64,000 nucleotides of DNA, taken from assembly GCF_030409875.1 (NCBI RefSeq), contig NZ_JAUFQR010000001.1, positions 2,604,001 through 2,668,000 on the forward strand. Reading direction: 5' to 3'. The stretch is from Chryseobacterium tructae (GTDB lineage Bacteria; Bacteroidota; Bacteroidia; Flavobacteriales; Weeksellaceae). Shown here piece by piece: positions 1-8,146 of this stretch (position 1 is the first letter of the stretch; each line of letters opens with the position of its first letter). Made by a program: the position numbers and the translations under genes. The notes beneath the pieces were generated by a model. It was not told where the DNA came from, searched no databases, and saw only the letters and a program-made list of their open reading frames with translations.

Positions 1-48
1 TACGACTGGTGTATTTCCAATGGTTTCTAGGGCATTCTGAAATTTCAT
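1..48 (-). CDS. Cysteine synthase, N-terminus only (cut by window edge)
   Basis: Reading leftward from an ATG at 46-48, the sequence encodes MKFQNALETIGNTPVV and then leaves the window. The IGNTPVV string is the conserved N-terminal signature of the PLP-dependent O-acetylserine sulfhydrylase family (CysK/CysM), which makes cysteine from O-acetylserine and sulfide. It lies 28 bp downstream of cysE, the enzyme that supplies O-acetylserine, which fits. Only 16 residues are visible, so CysK and CysM cannot be told apart. Confidence 0.85.
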   Translation of the reverse strand, partial: MKFQNALETIGNTPVV

Positions 49-76
49 ATCAATACAATTTTTTGTTTTTTCTGTT

Positions 77-907
77 TTATATTACAAAGGTTAATGATTC
101 CGGTAAGGGATTGTTATCCTTTATTCTTATTTCACTTTTGTTATAGACCAGGGAATTGGGCGGGACATCCTGTGTGATCCACACATTTCCACCTATAACG
201 CTTTCCCTGCCTATGGTTGTATTTCCACCCAAAATCGTAGCTCCTGAATAGATGATGACATGGTCTTCAATATTCGGATGTCTTTTCTGGTTGGCTTTTT
301 CTTTAGAGACATTCAATGCACCGAGGGTTACTCCCTGATATATTTTGACATGATCGCCAATAACGGTAGTTTCTCCGATAACAATTCCGGTTCCGTGATC
401 GATGAAAAAATATTCTCCGATCACTGCTCCCGGATGAATGTCTATTCCTGTTTTGCTGTGGGCATATTCTGAAATAACACGGGGTAAAACAGGGACTTCC
501 TGATTCCAGAGCTGATGCGAGATCCTGTATACATAGGTTGCAAAATATCCGGGATACGCAAGGTATATTTCTTCCAGAGAGTCTGCTGCCGGGTCAAATT
601 CAAGGATAGACTGCGCGTCCTGAACGAGATGGCCGTAGATTTGGGGTAAGGCTTCAAAAAAAGCATTCACCTGTACTTCGGTAAGGTCTTTATCTCTCGT
701 GATTGTATTAATCAGGACTGAAAGATGATCGTGCAGTTGAGCAAAATCCTGTTTCAGCTGGTCAGGAGTATTCGTTTCTTGTGGAAGAAACAATACTTTA
801 TACAATTCTGTTACAAAAACCTTTACTCTGGCTCTGTCAAAGAATCCATGGGTTTTATTCTGTTTGCTCTGATGAATTCTTTCTATAAAATGATGGGTAA
901 CTGGCAT
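77..907 (-). CDS. cysE: Serine O-acetyltransferase
   Basis: This 276-residue protein acetylates L-serine with acetyl-CoA to give O-acetylserine, the carbon skeleton for cysteine. The N-terminal ~125 residues are the helical domain of the larger SAT/EpsC type. Residues ~150-250 form the left-handed beta-helix of hexapeptide repeats, including GIDIHPGAVIGEYFFIDHG and VIGETTVIGDHVKIYQGVTLGA, with catalytic-type Asp and His in the first. Cytosolic. It starts 5 bp after the cysN stop and is followed by cysteine synthase, so it closes the sulfur operon. Start chosen at the first Met, directly after cysN. Confidence 0.95.
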   Translation of the reverse strand: MPVTHHFIERIHQSKQNKTHGFFDRARVKVFVTELYKVLFLPQETNTPDQLKQDFAQLHDHLSVLINTITRDKDLTEVQVNAFFEALPQIYGHLVQDAQSILEFDPAADSLEEIYLAYPGYFATYVYRISHQLWNQEVPVLPRVISEYAHSKTGIDIHPGAVIGEYFFIDHGTGIVIGETTVIGDHVKIYQGVTLGALNVSKEKANQKRHPNIEDHVIIYSGATILGGNTTIGRESVIGGNVWITQDVPPNSLVYNKSEIRIKDNNPLPESLTFVI

Positions 908-912
908 ATTCT

Positions 913-2151
913 TTACTGAATTATGCAGGCAGCAACCGTTGAATTAGAAGTTTCATCTACCAAAATTGCAGAGCCTGTTCTTTTGTTATTGATAAAACTA
1001 TCATAGACCAAAGGTTGTGCCGTTCGTAGGGTTACTTTTACCACTTCATTCAGTTTGATGTCTCCTTCTGCTTTTTCCTGGGTAAGGGTATTCACATCAA
1101 TCTTATAATCAATCTCTTTCACAACGGCTCTTATCAGTCTGCTGTTCTGCTGTAAGAGGTATTTATTACCAGGCTGCAATGATTTTTGATCGAGCCAGCA
1201 TAACAGAACTTCAAGGTCTTTTTCAACTACAGGGAGCTGTTCTTCGGTAGCAAAAATATCTCCTCTGCTGATATCTACATCATCGTTTACATGAATCACA
1301 ACAGGCTGTCCTTCAAAAGCTTCTTCTTTTTCAATTCCGTTGATCTCGATTTTAGCAATTTCAGTTGTAATTCCTGCTGGAAGGATTTGGATTGGGTCTC
1401 CTTTCTGAAACTTTCCGCTTAAAATCTGTCCTGCATATCCTCTGTAATCATGCAACTCTTCAGTCTGAGGACGAATGACATATTGAACCTGAAAACGGCT
1501 GCCGGTATTTAACTCTTCATTCAGGGTTACATTTTCCAGATATTCTAAAAGCGAAGTCCCCTGGTACCAATCTGTCTGAGCTGATCCTGAAACAATATTG
1601 TCTCCTTTTAATGCTGAAATCGGGAAATAGCTTACCTCATTTAATCCAAGACTTTCTGCAATTTTAGCATAGTCTGCTTTAATGGTTTCAAATACTTCCT
1701 GTGAATAATCCACCATGTCCATTTTATTAATGGCTACAGCTACTTTTTTCAATTTTAATAACGATGCAATGATAGAATGTCTTCTTGTTTGCTCAATTAC
1801 TCCCTGACGGGCATCAATCAGGATTACCATCAAATCGGAGTTGGAAGCTCCGGTAATCATGTTTCTTGTATATTGTACGTGACCGGGTGCATCGGCAATG
1901 ATAAATTTTCTTTTTGTGGTAGAAAAATACCTGTATGCAACATCGATGGTGATCCCCTGCTCCCTTTCAGCACGTAAGCCGTCCGTAAGAAGAGCAAGGT
2001 CTACCCCGTCATCATTTTTATTTTTAGAATGTTTTTCCAGTACTTCTAACTGATCCTGTAAAATACTTTTACTATCATATAGCAGTCTTCCGATCAAGGT
2101 ACTTTTACCGTCATCTACGCTTCCTGCTGTTATAAATCTTAATATATCCAT
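913..2151 (-). CDS. cysN: Sulfate adenylyltransferase subunit 1 (GTPase)
   Basis: CysN is the GTP-hydrolysing subunit that drives ATP-sulfurylase (CysD) to convert sulfate to APS. The protein starts MDILRFITAG and shows the P-loop GSVDDGKST (~residues 10-18), the G3 motif DAPGHVQYTRNM and the G4 motif NKMDMV, then EF-Tu-like beta-barrel domains. At 412 residues it has no C-terminal APS kinase domain, unlike CysNC fusions. I use the Met at 2149-2151. The open frame runs upstream to 2223, but that extension (MTTFLLMEF...) is encoded by an AT-rich repeat and is not family-like. It lies between cysD and cysE. Confidence 0.95.
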   Translation of the reverse strand: MDILRFITAGSVDDGKSTLIGRLLYDSKSILQDQLEVLEKHSKNKNDDGVDLALLTDGLRAEREQGITIDVAYRYFSTTKRKFIIADAPGHVQYTRNMITGASNSDLMVILIDARQGVIEQTRRHSIIASLLKLKKVAVAINKMDMVDYSQEVFETIKADYAKIAESLGLNEVSYFPISALKGDNIVSGSAQTDWYQGTSLLEYLENVTLNEELNTGSRFQVQYVIRPQTEELHDYRGYAGQILSGKFQKGDPIQILPAGITTEIAKIEINGIEKEEAFEGQPVVIHVNDDVDISRGDIFATEEQLPVVEKDLEVLLCWLDQKSLQPGNKYLLQQNSRLIRAVVKEIDYKIDVNTLTQEKAEGDIKLNEVVKVTLRTAQPLVYDSFINNKRTGSAILVDETSNSTVAACIIQ

Positions 2152-2163
2152 CTGTTTTTGTTT

Positions 2164-2255
2164 ATGAGTAATGAATAATAGGTAATGAGTAATGGTGAAT
2201 TCCATAAGTAAAAAAGTTGTCATCTAATCACTTATTACTCATTGCTAATTACTTA
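2164..2255. repeat. AT-rich short-repeat spacer between cysD and cysN
   Basis: The 105-bp spacer carries imperfect direct copies of GAGTAATGA-like words (2164-2195) and inverted copies of the same theme (ATTACTCATT, 2231-2255). The two arms could pair as a stem around the middle of the spacer. Function unknown. It may be a dispersed intergenic repeat or an intra-operon processing structure. Confidence 0.5.
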
Positions 2256-2256
2256 T

Positions 2257-3165
2257 CTAAAAATAGCCTCCTTTTTTACGATCTTCCATTGCCGCTTCTG
2301 TCACACGGTCATCAATTCTGGTTTCACCACGTTCAGAGATTCTTGTGGCCACAATTTCTTCAATCACAGCATCAATTGTAGTTGCTTTAGATTCTACTGC
2401 TGCAGTGCAGGTCATATCTCCTACGGTGCGGTATCTTATCTTTTTTGTAGTGATGATATCGCTGGTTTCAAGAGAGGCATGGTGAGAATTGGCGATCCAT
2501 TGTCCGTTGAGGTCTACTACTTCTCTGTCATGCGAGAAGTAAATGGAAGGAAGGTCAATTTTTTCTCTTCGGATATAGTTCCAGATGTCGAGTTCCGTCC
2601 AGTTGCTGATCGGGAATACCCTTACATTTTCTCCTTTATGGATTTTTCCGTTGAAGATGCTCCATAATTCCGGACGTTGAAGTTTTGGATCCCATTGTCC
2701 GAATTCATCACGAACAGAGAAGATCCTTTCTTTGGCGCGGGCTTTTTCTTCATCTCTGCGGGCGCCTCCGATACAGGCATCAAATTCAAATTCTTCGATA
2801 GTATCCAGTAAAGTAAAGGTCTGCAGCCAGTTTCTGCTTGGGAATTTTCCCTTAGGCTCTGTTAATCCTTTCTTTTGGATGGTATCTTCTACTTTACGAA
2901 CTACCAAGTCAACTTCCAGCTGATTAACAAGTTCATCTCTAAAGTTCAAGACCTCAGGAAAGTTGTGCCCTGTATCTACATGAACAAACTTGAAAGGTAT
3001 TTTTCCGTAACGGAATGCTTTGGATGCTAAATGAGCCAGTACTATACTGTCTTTTCCACCGCTGAATAAAAGTGCCGGGCGTTCAAACTGTCCTGCGACT
3101 TCCCTTAAAATGTAAATAGATTCAGCTTCCAACTGATCCAGGTAATCTAAATGATATGTTGACAT
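2257..3165 (-). CDS. cysD: Sulfate adenylyltransferase subunit 2
   Basis: The catalytic ATP-sulfurylase subunit makes APS from sulfate and ATP with CysN. It is 302 residues, the usual length. The PP-loop FSGGKDSIVLAHLA is at ~residues 34-47. The family blocks HVDTGHNFPEVLNFRDE, GGARRDEEKARAKERIFS and RVFPISNWTELDIWNYI follow, and the protein ends with the typical MEDRKKGGYF. Its start lies 12 bp after the cysH stop, so it is cotranscribed with cysH upstream and cysN downstream. Confidence 0.96.
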   Translation of the reverse strand: MSTYHLDYLDQLEAESIYILREVAGQFERPALLFSGGKDSIVLAHLASKAFRYGKIPFKFVHVDTGHNFPEVLNFRDELVNQLEVDLVVRKVEDTIQKKGLTEPKGKFPSRNWLQTFTLLDTIEEFEFDACIGGARRDEEKARAKERIFSVRDEFGQWDPKLQRPELWSIFNGKIHKGENVRVFPISNWTELDIWNYIRREKIDLPSIYFSHDREVVDLNGQWIANSHHASLETSDIITTKKIRYRTVGDMTCTAAVESKATTIDAVIEEIVATRISERGETRIDDRVTEAAMEDRKKGGYF

Positions 3166-3177
3166 GTTTTTCTTTTT

Positions 3178-3897
3178 TTATTGATGAATATGGAGACCGC
3201 ATTCCTTTTTGTTGGCATCTTCCCACCACCAGCGGCCTGCTCTGAAATCTTCTCCTTCCCGAATAGCTCTTGTACAAGGCTCACATCCGATGCTTACAAA
3301 TCCTTTTTTATGAAGATAATTGTACGGAAGCTGATTGGTTTTTACGTAATCTGTCACCTGTTCAGTGCTCCAGTGCAGAAGCGGATGAAATTTAATGATC
3401 TGATTATCTTCGTCCCATTCCAATGACGGCATGTTCTGTCTGTTTGGGGAATGTTCAGCTCTTAAACCGGTAATCCAGACTTTATATCCTTTCAAAGCAG
3501 ATTTCAGTGGATGTACTTTACGAATGGTACAGCATGCTTTTCTCTGCTCTACGGACTGATAAAAAGAATTGGGGCCGTTTTCTGAGACAAATTTTTTCAG
3601 TTCTTCAGTATCCGGGTAGTACGCTTTGATCTCTTTTTTGAAGAAGGCTTTTGTAGAAGCCCAGGTGTCATAAGTCTGTTCAAAAAGTCTCCCGGTGTCC
3701 AATGTGAAAATATCAACATTTAGATTTTTTATTAAATGAGTGATCACCTGATCTTCGTAACTGAAGCTGGTTGAAAATACTACTCTACCAGGAAATTTTT
3801 GTGTAACCAATTGTAAAATATCCTGTTGAGAAGATTGCCCGGAGGTTTCTTCCCTAAGTTTTTCAAACTCGCTTTTCAAACTATTTTCCATTTCCAT
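3178..3897 (-). CDS. cysH: Assimilatory adenylylsulfate (APS) reductase, CysH family
   Basis: The enzyme reduces activated sulfate to sulfite. Of 239 residues, the N-terminal part holds the PAPS-reductase fold (VVFSTSFSYEDQVITHLI, FTLDTGRLFEQTYDTW). Four cysteines occur as CCTIRK and GCEPCT, the pattern that binds a [4Fe-4S] cluster in APS-using reductases and is absent from E. coli-type PAPS reductases. The C-terminus KECGLHIHQ carries the catalytic Cys. With no APS kinase in the operon, direct use of APS is the better reading. The start is taken at MEMENS (3895-3897). MENS at 3891 is also possible, and the longer frame to 3945 looks untranslated. Confidence 0.92.
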   Translation of the reverse strand: MEMENSLKSEFEKLREETSGQSSQQDILQLVTQKFPGRVVFSTSFSYEDQVITHLIKNLNVDIFTLDTGRLFEQTYDTWASTKAFFKKEIKAYYPDTEELKKFVSENGPNSFYQSVEQRKACCTIRKVHPLKSALKGYKVWITGLRAEHSPNRQNMPSLEWDEDNQIIKFHPLLHWSTEQVTDYVKTNQLPYNYLHKKGFVSIGCEPCTRAIREGEDFRAGRWWWEDANKKECGLHIHQ

Positions 3898-3971
3898 TCC
3901 AATTTGTTGATGCAAATATATATAAAATTCTATAACTCCTATCAAAATAGTAGAATTTAAATGAAAAAAAA

Positions 3972-4388
3972 TTATTTTTTATTGATAAACTTGGTCAAAG
4001 TGGCCTCCATCATACTTTTTCTTGTTTTCTCACGAACGATAATTAATTCATTTCTAAGGTAACATTCTGCTTCGTCTACACAATCGTCGCACGCTTCGTC
4101 GAAGTTTAAAGATACACAAGGTGTTAATGCAATTGGCCCATCAAAAATACGGTAGATATCCGCCAATGATACTTCATCGGGTGATTTTAACAGGTAGTAT
4201 CCACCTACTTTCCCCTGTTTACTGTTAACAAGTTTGGTTCTTTTAAGCTCAAGAAGGATTTGCTCCAGAAATTTTTTGGGAATGTTTTCATCCTGTGCAA
4301 TAATCGAAGTGGACAGATAGCCTTGATTGTAATTTCTTGCTAATCTGACCATTGCTTTCAGCGCATATTTGCAACGTTTGGACATCAT
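3972..4388 (-). CDS. Rrf2-family transcriptional regulator, probable sulfur regulator
   Basis: This 138-residue Rrf2 protein has an N-terminal winged helix (CKYALKAMVRLA ... IPKKFLEQILLELKRTKLVNSKQGKVGGYYL) and a C-terminal part with four clustered cysteines (PCV..., ACDDC, EC). Rrf2 proteins include IscR (Fe-S sensing) and CymR (cysteine regulation). The cysteines here could hold a cluster or sense redox state. It is the first gene of the minus-strand sulfur operon, 74 bp before cysH, so control of cys genes is likely by position, not shown. Start: the first of two Mets; the second is equally possible. Confidence 0.9.
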   Translation of the reverse strand: MMSKRCKYALKAMVRLARNYNQGYLSTSIIAQDENIPKKFLEQILLELKRTKLVNSKQGKVGGYYLLKSPDEVSLADIYRIFDGPIALTPCVSLNFDEACDDCVDEAECYLRNELIIVREKTRKSMMEATLTKFINKK

Positions 4389-4494
4389 AATCTACGCAAG
4401 GTATAACAAATTATCTGATAAATGAAATGTTTTTATGGAAGGAAAATATCGTTTCATCAATAAAGGATGGTTTATCTATGATGCTTTGAAACAT

Positions 4495-5349
4495 TTACGA
4501 AGTTTTATTCTCTTTTTTAAAGGCAGATGGAGATTTGCTCCTGTAGGTTTTGAATATTTTATTGAAATGACTAACATCATTAAAACCAAGTTTATCTGCA
4601 ATTTCGCTGATGTTATAATGGCTTTGAAGCAACAATTTTTCTGCAGCTTTTACTTTATATTGGATAATATGCTGCTGAATAGAAAAACCTGTTTCTTTTT
4701 TGATATAGATGCTGATGTAATTTGGGGAAAGCATAAATTCTTTGGCCATGTTTTCTATTTTCATTCTGTCTGTATCCAGAAAATTCACATTAATATAATA
4801 GAGAATTCTGTCAATTCTGCTTACATTTTTAAAAGCCCATTTCTGATTTGTAGTGTTACTCATGGTATTTCTGACGAGAATAGTGAAAATCCCTGAAAAG
4901 AGGTCTGCTGTAACTTCTTTGTTGTATAGTCCTTTATAACTGAATTCATGCAGGAGAATCCGGGAAAGCTGAAGCAGGTGTTCTCTGTCTGTTTTACTTT
5001 TAATCACTGATTCATAAACAAAAGATCGATCTTCTATCAGAAGCTGAATCATTTTTTTAAGCTCATTTTTCTTGTTCAACAAAAAGTTTTTCCAAATATA
5101 TTCTTCTGTAAATTTTATATAGATGAATCTTGTTTTGTTCTGAATGGTAAATTCATGAGCATCACTGGGTCTGAGAAGAAACACATCTCCTTTTTGGTAT
5201 GGGAACGTAATGCCGTTCAGATGGTGGGAGCCATTTCCGTTTTCTATGATAATGAGTTCGTAGAAGTTATGATTGTGATATTCAATATCCCAGATTTCTT
5301 TTTCAATTCTGAAAATATTGAATGAATTGAAGTTGACAATTCTTTTCAT
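4495..5349 (-). CDS. AraC-family transcriptional regulator
   Basis: A 284-residue regulator. The N-terminal cupin-like sensor includes EIWDIEYHNHNFYELIIIENGNGSHHLNG and FLLRPSDAHEF. The C-terminal double helix-turn-helix (~residues 185-280) includes MAKEFMLSPNYISIYIKKETG and ISEIADKLGFNDVSHFNKIFKTYRSKSPSAFKKE. It is divergent from the polysaccharide deacetylase gene across an 89-bp gap, so it probably controls that gene. The inducer cannot be deduced from sequence. Confidence 0.9.
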   Translation of the reverse strand: MKRIVNFNSFNIFRIEKEIWDIEYHNHNFYELIIIENGNGSHHLNGITFPYQKGDVFLLRPSDAHEFTIQNKTRFIYIKFTEEYIWKNFLLNKKNELKKMIQLLIEDRSFVYESVIKSKTDREHLLQLSRILLHEFSYKGLYNKEVTADLFSGIFTILVRNTMSNTTNQKWAFKNVSRIDRILYYINVNFLDTDRMKIENMAKEFMLSPNYISIYIKKETGFSIQQHIIQYKVKAAEKLLLQSHYNISEIADKLGFNDVSHFNKIFKTYRSKSPSAFKKENKTS

Positions 5350-5438
5350 GTAGAATGGATTTTTACAAATTTATGATTAATTTTTACAATAATAACAGGT
5401 GTATTAATAGCCAATTTTGCAAGGTAAATACATCTAAA

Positions 5439-6419
5439 ATGAAACATATAAAACAATCCGTAATGATGTTTGCGGCAACAGTATTTTTGATATCTGGTTT
5501 TAAAGCTAATGAAAGAACCAAGAAAGGGAACCCTGAAAAACAGAATCTTTCTGTGACAAAGAAACATTGGCCCAATGGGGCGCAATTGGTCATTTCAGTA
5601 TCCATGCAGTTTGAAACGGGAGGCCAGCCTGAAGGAGCTGAAAGCCCGTTCAGTAATACTCCACTTCCTAAAGGCCAGCCGGATCTTCCTGCAGAAAGCT
5701 GGTATCGTTATGGTGGAAATGAAGGGATGTACAGAATGCTGGATCTATGGAAAAAATATGATATCAAAGTAACTTCTCATGTAGTAGGAACAGCTGCTGA
5801 GAAATATCCGGAAATTGCAAAAGCTATTGTAAAAGGCGGACATGAGATTGCTGCTCACGGGATTTCCTGGGATAATCAGTGGAATAAAAGCTATGATGAA
5901 GAATTACAATTTATAAAACAAGGCGTAGAAGCTGTTGAAAAGCTTACAGGGCAGAAAGCTGTAGGTTACAACTGCAACTGGCTGAGAAGAAGTCCGAATA
6001 CCCTGAAAGTCTTACAGGAACTAGGATTCCTGTATCATATTGATGACCTTAGCCATGATGAGCCTTTCATCACTAAGGTAAAAGGGAAAAATTTTGTAGT
6101 CATTCCGTATACCCTTCGTAATAATGATATTGTAAATATAGAAGGAAAACACTGGAGTCCCGATCAGTTTCTTGCCCAATTGAAGTTTGAATTTGACAGA
6201 CTTTACGATGAAGGAGCTACCAAAAGAAGAATGATGAGTATCAGTTTCCATGACCGGATTGGCGGAACTCCTGCAATGGTACATGCAATGGAAGAATTTA
6301 TTAAATATACCAAAGAGAAACAGGGCGTTGTCTTTATGAGAAAAGATGATATTGCTAAAATGGTGATGAATGATCCAAATACTCCGGTTGATAACAGTGA
6401 GGCAAAGTTTAATAACTAA
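5439..6419 (+). CDS. Secreted polysaccharide deacetylase (PuuE/allantoinase-like)
   Basis: A 326-residue NodB-homology protein with an N-terminal export signal (MKHIKQSVMMFAATVFLISGF). Family features are the ISVSMQFETGG opening, YRMLDLWKKYDIKVTSHVVG, the HEIAAHGISWDNQW block (metal/active-site region), GYNCNWLRRSPNTLKVLQELGF, and SISFHDRIGGTPAMVHAMEEF near the end. It belongs to the branch with PuuE-type allantoinases and fungal-type deacetylases, and the substrate is uncertain. Start taken at the signal-peptide Met; the frame extends upstream to 5355 without a signal. It is followed by a DoxX gene after 44 bp. Confidence 0.87.
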   Translation: MKHIKQSVMMFAATVFLISGFKANERTKKGNPEKQNLSVTKKHWPNGAQLVISVSMQFETGGQPEGAESPFSNTPLPKGQPDLPAESWYRYGGNEGMYRMLDLWKKYDIKVTSHVVGTAAEKYPEIAKAIVKGGHEIAAHGISWDNQWNKSYDEELQFIKQGVEAVEKLTGQKAVGYNCNWLRRSPNTLKVLQELGFLYHIDDLSHDEPFITKVKGKNFVVIPYTLRNNDIVNIEGKHWSPDQFLAQLKFEFDRLYDEGATKRRMMSISFHDRIGGTPAMVHAMEEFIKYTKEKQGVVFMRKDDIAKMVMNDPNTPVDNSEAKFNN

Positions 6420-6463
6420 TAATTTGTTTTTCAGATTAAAATAATAACTCAAAACATATTTAT

Positions 6464-6850
6464 ATGAATAAAAAAACATCCTATTTCTTCCTTCGCTTAT
6501 CGATGGGAATTAATTTTTTCGGGCATGGATTGGTTCGGTTAACCAAACTTCAGGATTTTACTGAAGGAATGGTGAAAGGCTTTGAAAAAAGCTGGCTTCC
6601 TCTATTTTTTGTACAAATATTTGGTACAGCACTTCCCTTTTTGGAGTTTATCATTGGGCTTATGCTTATCATTGGTTTCAAAACGAGAATTGCAGTTGTG
6701 GCAGGCGCTTCACTGATTATTTTACTGTTGTTTGGCAGCAGTACGATTGAGAATTGGGAGGCTATGGGAATTCAGATGATCTATGCAGGACTGTTGTATA
6801 TCCTGATCTATAGAATAGATGATAATTATCTTTCTTTAGATAAAAAATAG
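6464..6850 (+). CDS. DoxX-family membrane protein
   Basis: A 128-residue protein with four hydrophobic segments: YFFLRLSMGINFFGHG, FFVQIFGTALPFLEFIIGLMLIIG, IAVVAGASLIILLLFG and IQMIYAGLLYILIYR. The N-terminal RLSMGINFFGHGLVRL and the following amphipathic loop match the DoxX/quinol-oxidase-subunit-like family in the inner membrane. The biochemical role of most members is unknown. It lies 44 bp after the deacetylase and probably shares its transcript. Confidence 0.85.
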   Translation: MNKKTSYFFLRLSMGINFFGHGLVRLTKLQDFTEGMVKGFEKSWLPLFFVQIFGTALPFLEFIIGLMLIIGFKTRIAVVAGASLIILLLFGSSTIENWEAMGIQMIYAGLLYILIYRIDDNYLSLDKK

Positions 6851-6854
6851 GGAG

Positions 6855-6913
6855 AGAGCTGAGAAAGAGAAGCCCGGTCTATTAAACTTAGCCATCTTAT
6901 CTTTCTCAGTTCT
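6855..6913. terminator. Inverted repeat between convergent genes, possible bidirectional terminator
   Basis: Arms 6855-6867 and 6901-6913 pair over 13 bp with one G-U, around a ~33-nt loop. They lie between the DoxX stop (6850) and the convergent acetyltransferase stop (6918). The large loop and weak T-tract make termination uncertain. Confidence 0.4.
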
Positions 6914-6917
6914 TAGT

Positions 6918-7415
6918 CTACTGATCTTTTGAAAATAAGAAATAAGCTAATTCTTTACCTTCTCTTTTCAGATTTTCCAATTGTTTAAATCCACTTTTTA
7001 GAAGGACTTTCTGTGAACCAATATTATCAAGGTCTGTTAATGCAACAATATCTTTCTGATGGTTTAATGATGAACAATAATCAACAAGGGCTTTACAAAC
7101 TTCAGTTCCAAGGCCTTTTCCCCAATAGCTTTCCCCTAATGTATACCCTATTTCTATTTGTTCAGGGTTATCAAGGAAGGTTCTGGCCAGACACATTCCA
7201 ACAAAATCGTGATTCTGAGCATTGAAAATCCCCCACCTGCTGAAAGACCCGTCTTTATAATCTGAAAGGGCTTTTTCAAACATTTCTTTGTATTCATCAG
7301 GAGTTTTATAGGGCAGATAGCGAGTTACATTTTCGCTTTCAAAGAGATTCAGAAATAAAATAAATTCCTGAGGAGTAAATTCACGAATGATGATCGTATC
7401 GTTTTTATAGTTCAT
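6918..7415 (-). CDS. GNAT N-acetyltransferase (RimJ/RimL-like)
   Basis: A 165-residue cytosolic GNAT protein. IIIREFTPQEFILFLNLFES at the N-terminus, GYTLGESYWGKGLGTEVCKALVDYC (~residues 90-115, the acetyl-CoA loop QxxGxG/A-type region) and ALTDLDNIGSQKVLLKSGFKQLE are diagnostic. Members of this branch acetylate protein N-termini or small molecules, and the substrate here is unknown. It stands alone and is convergent with the DoxX gene. Confidence 0.88.
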   Translation of the reverse strand: MNYKNDTIIIREFTPQEFILFLNLFESENVTRYLPYKTPDEYKEMFEKALSDYKDGSFSRWGIFNAQNHDFVGMCLARTFLDNPEQIEIGYTLGESYWGKGLGTEVCKALVDYCSSLNHQKDIVALTDLDNIGSQKVLLKSGFKQLENLKREGKELAYFLFSKDQ

Positions 7416-7517
7416 AGGAATAATTGAGTTTGAAAAACAATGAATAAAATTACATAAATAAATCTGTAATTATTGTTATTTATAATCCTTTTCTAAGATT
7501 ATATAAAAAGTAAGTTT

Positions 7518-7943
7518 TTAAATGTTAACTTTATTTTTAAGTGCTAATTCTTGTAACTTATAAATTGTAGTTTCTTCATTAATGGATCCTTCTTTGATAT
7601 CATGTAATAGTTCTTCCAATGTTACTTTATAGAGATTAGCTTCATTGTGCGTTAAAAAAGATATGATCTCATTCAAAGCATGATCATAATCTTTCAATTC
7701 ATAGTAAGATAAATATTTTATTTGAGAAGCATATTCATTTTTATGATCTTTTTGTAATAATCTGTTAGCTGTAGCAATTGCTAAGTAATATTCTTCAATA
7801 TTATAATAAGAATTTGACAAAAATAGCAATCTGAAAATTTCAGATTTTAAAGGTAATCCTTCCAAATTTTTTAAGATCTTAATGGCTAATTCATATTGTT
7901 TATTGTCCATCAAATCTTTAGCTTTATGTAATTCTGTAATCAT
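7518..7943 (-). CDS. Hypothetical protein with TPR-like helices
   Basis: A 141-residue protein with no signal or membrane segment. Residues ~1-110 read as three helix-pair repeats in TPR style: KAKDLMDNKQYELAIKILKNL, LFLSNSYYNIEEYYLAIATANRLLQ and YLSYYELKDYDHALNEIISFL, with the Y..A/G..A spacing of that family. It is probably a protein-interaction module. No neighbour suggests a partner. The coding potential is credible because of the repeat periodicity. Confidence 0.7.
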   Translation of the reverse strand: MITELHKAKDLMDNKQYELAIKILKNLEGLPLKSEIFRLLFLSNSYYNIEEYYLAIATANRLLQKDHKNEYASQIKYLSYYELKDYDHALNEIISFLTHNEANLYKVTLEELLHDIKEGSINEETTIYKLQELALKNKVNI

Positions 7944-8049
7944 GATATCATCTTTATAATAGATAAGGATAATCTGAATTTGAGATCAATAAATTACATA
8001 AAATAAAGGGATAGTTTCCGTTGAGACAGGGTAATATTCATCAATAAAT

Positions 8050-8079
8050 AAAAAAATGGACTTAAAAAATTAAGCCCAT
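8050..8079 (-). terminator. Rho-independent terminator of the M43 protease gene
   Basis: On the minus strand, arms 8079-8070 and 8065-8056 form a 10-bp stem with one G-U and a TTTT loop, followed at once by a run of Ts (8055-8050). It lies 67 bp past the protease stop. Confidence 0.7.
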
Positions 8080-8146
8080 CTTTTATTCAACAAGTGAATA
8101 ACTAAAATATCAATACTAAATTATTTCATTAAATGTATGTTTTATC

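Noticed and set aside
2152-2223. Longer cysN N-terminus starting MTTFLLMEF
   Set aside because: It is encoded by the repeat spacer and CysN proteins start at the DILRFITAG region.
2164-2255. Short repeats between cysD and cysN as a CRISPR-like array
   Set aside because: Units are ~9 bp, irregular and AT-rich, with no constant spacers or cas genes.
4435-4896. Plus-strand open frame opposite the AraC gene
   Set aside because: It lies within a clearly conserved minus-strand AraC gene; its translation has no family features.
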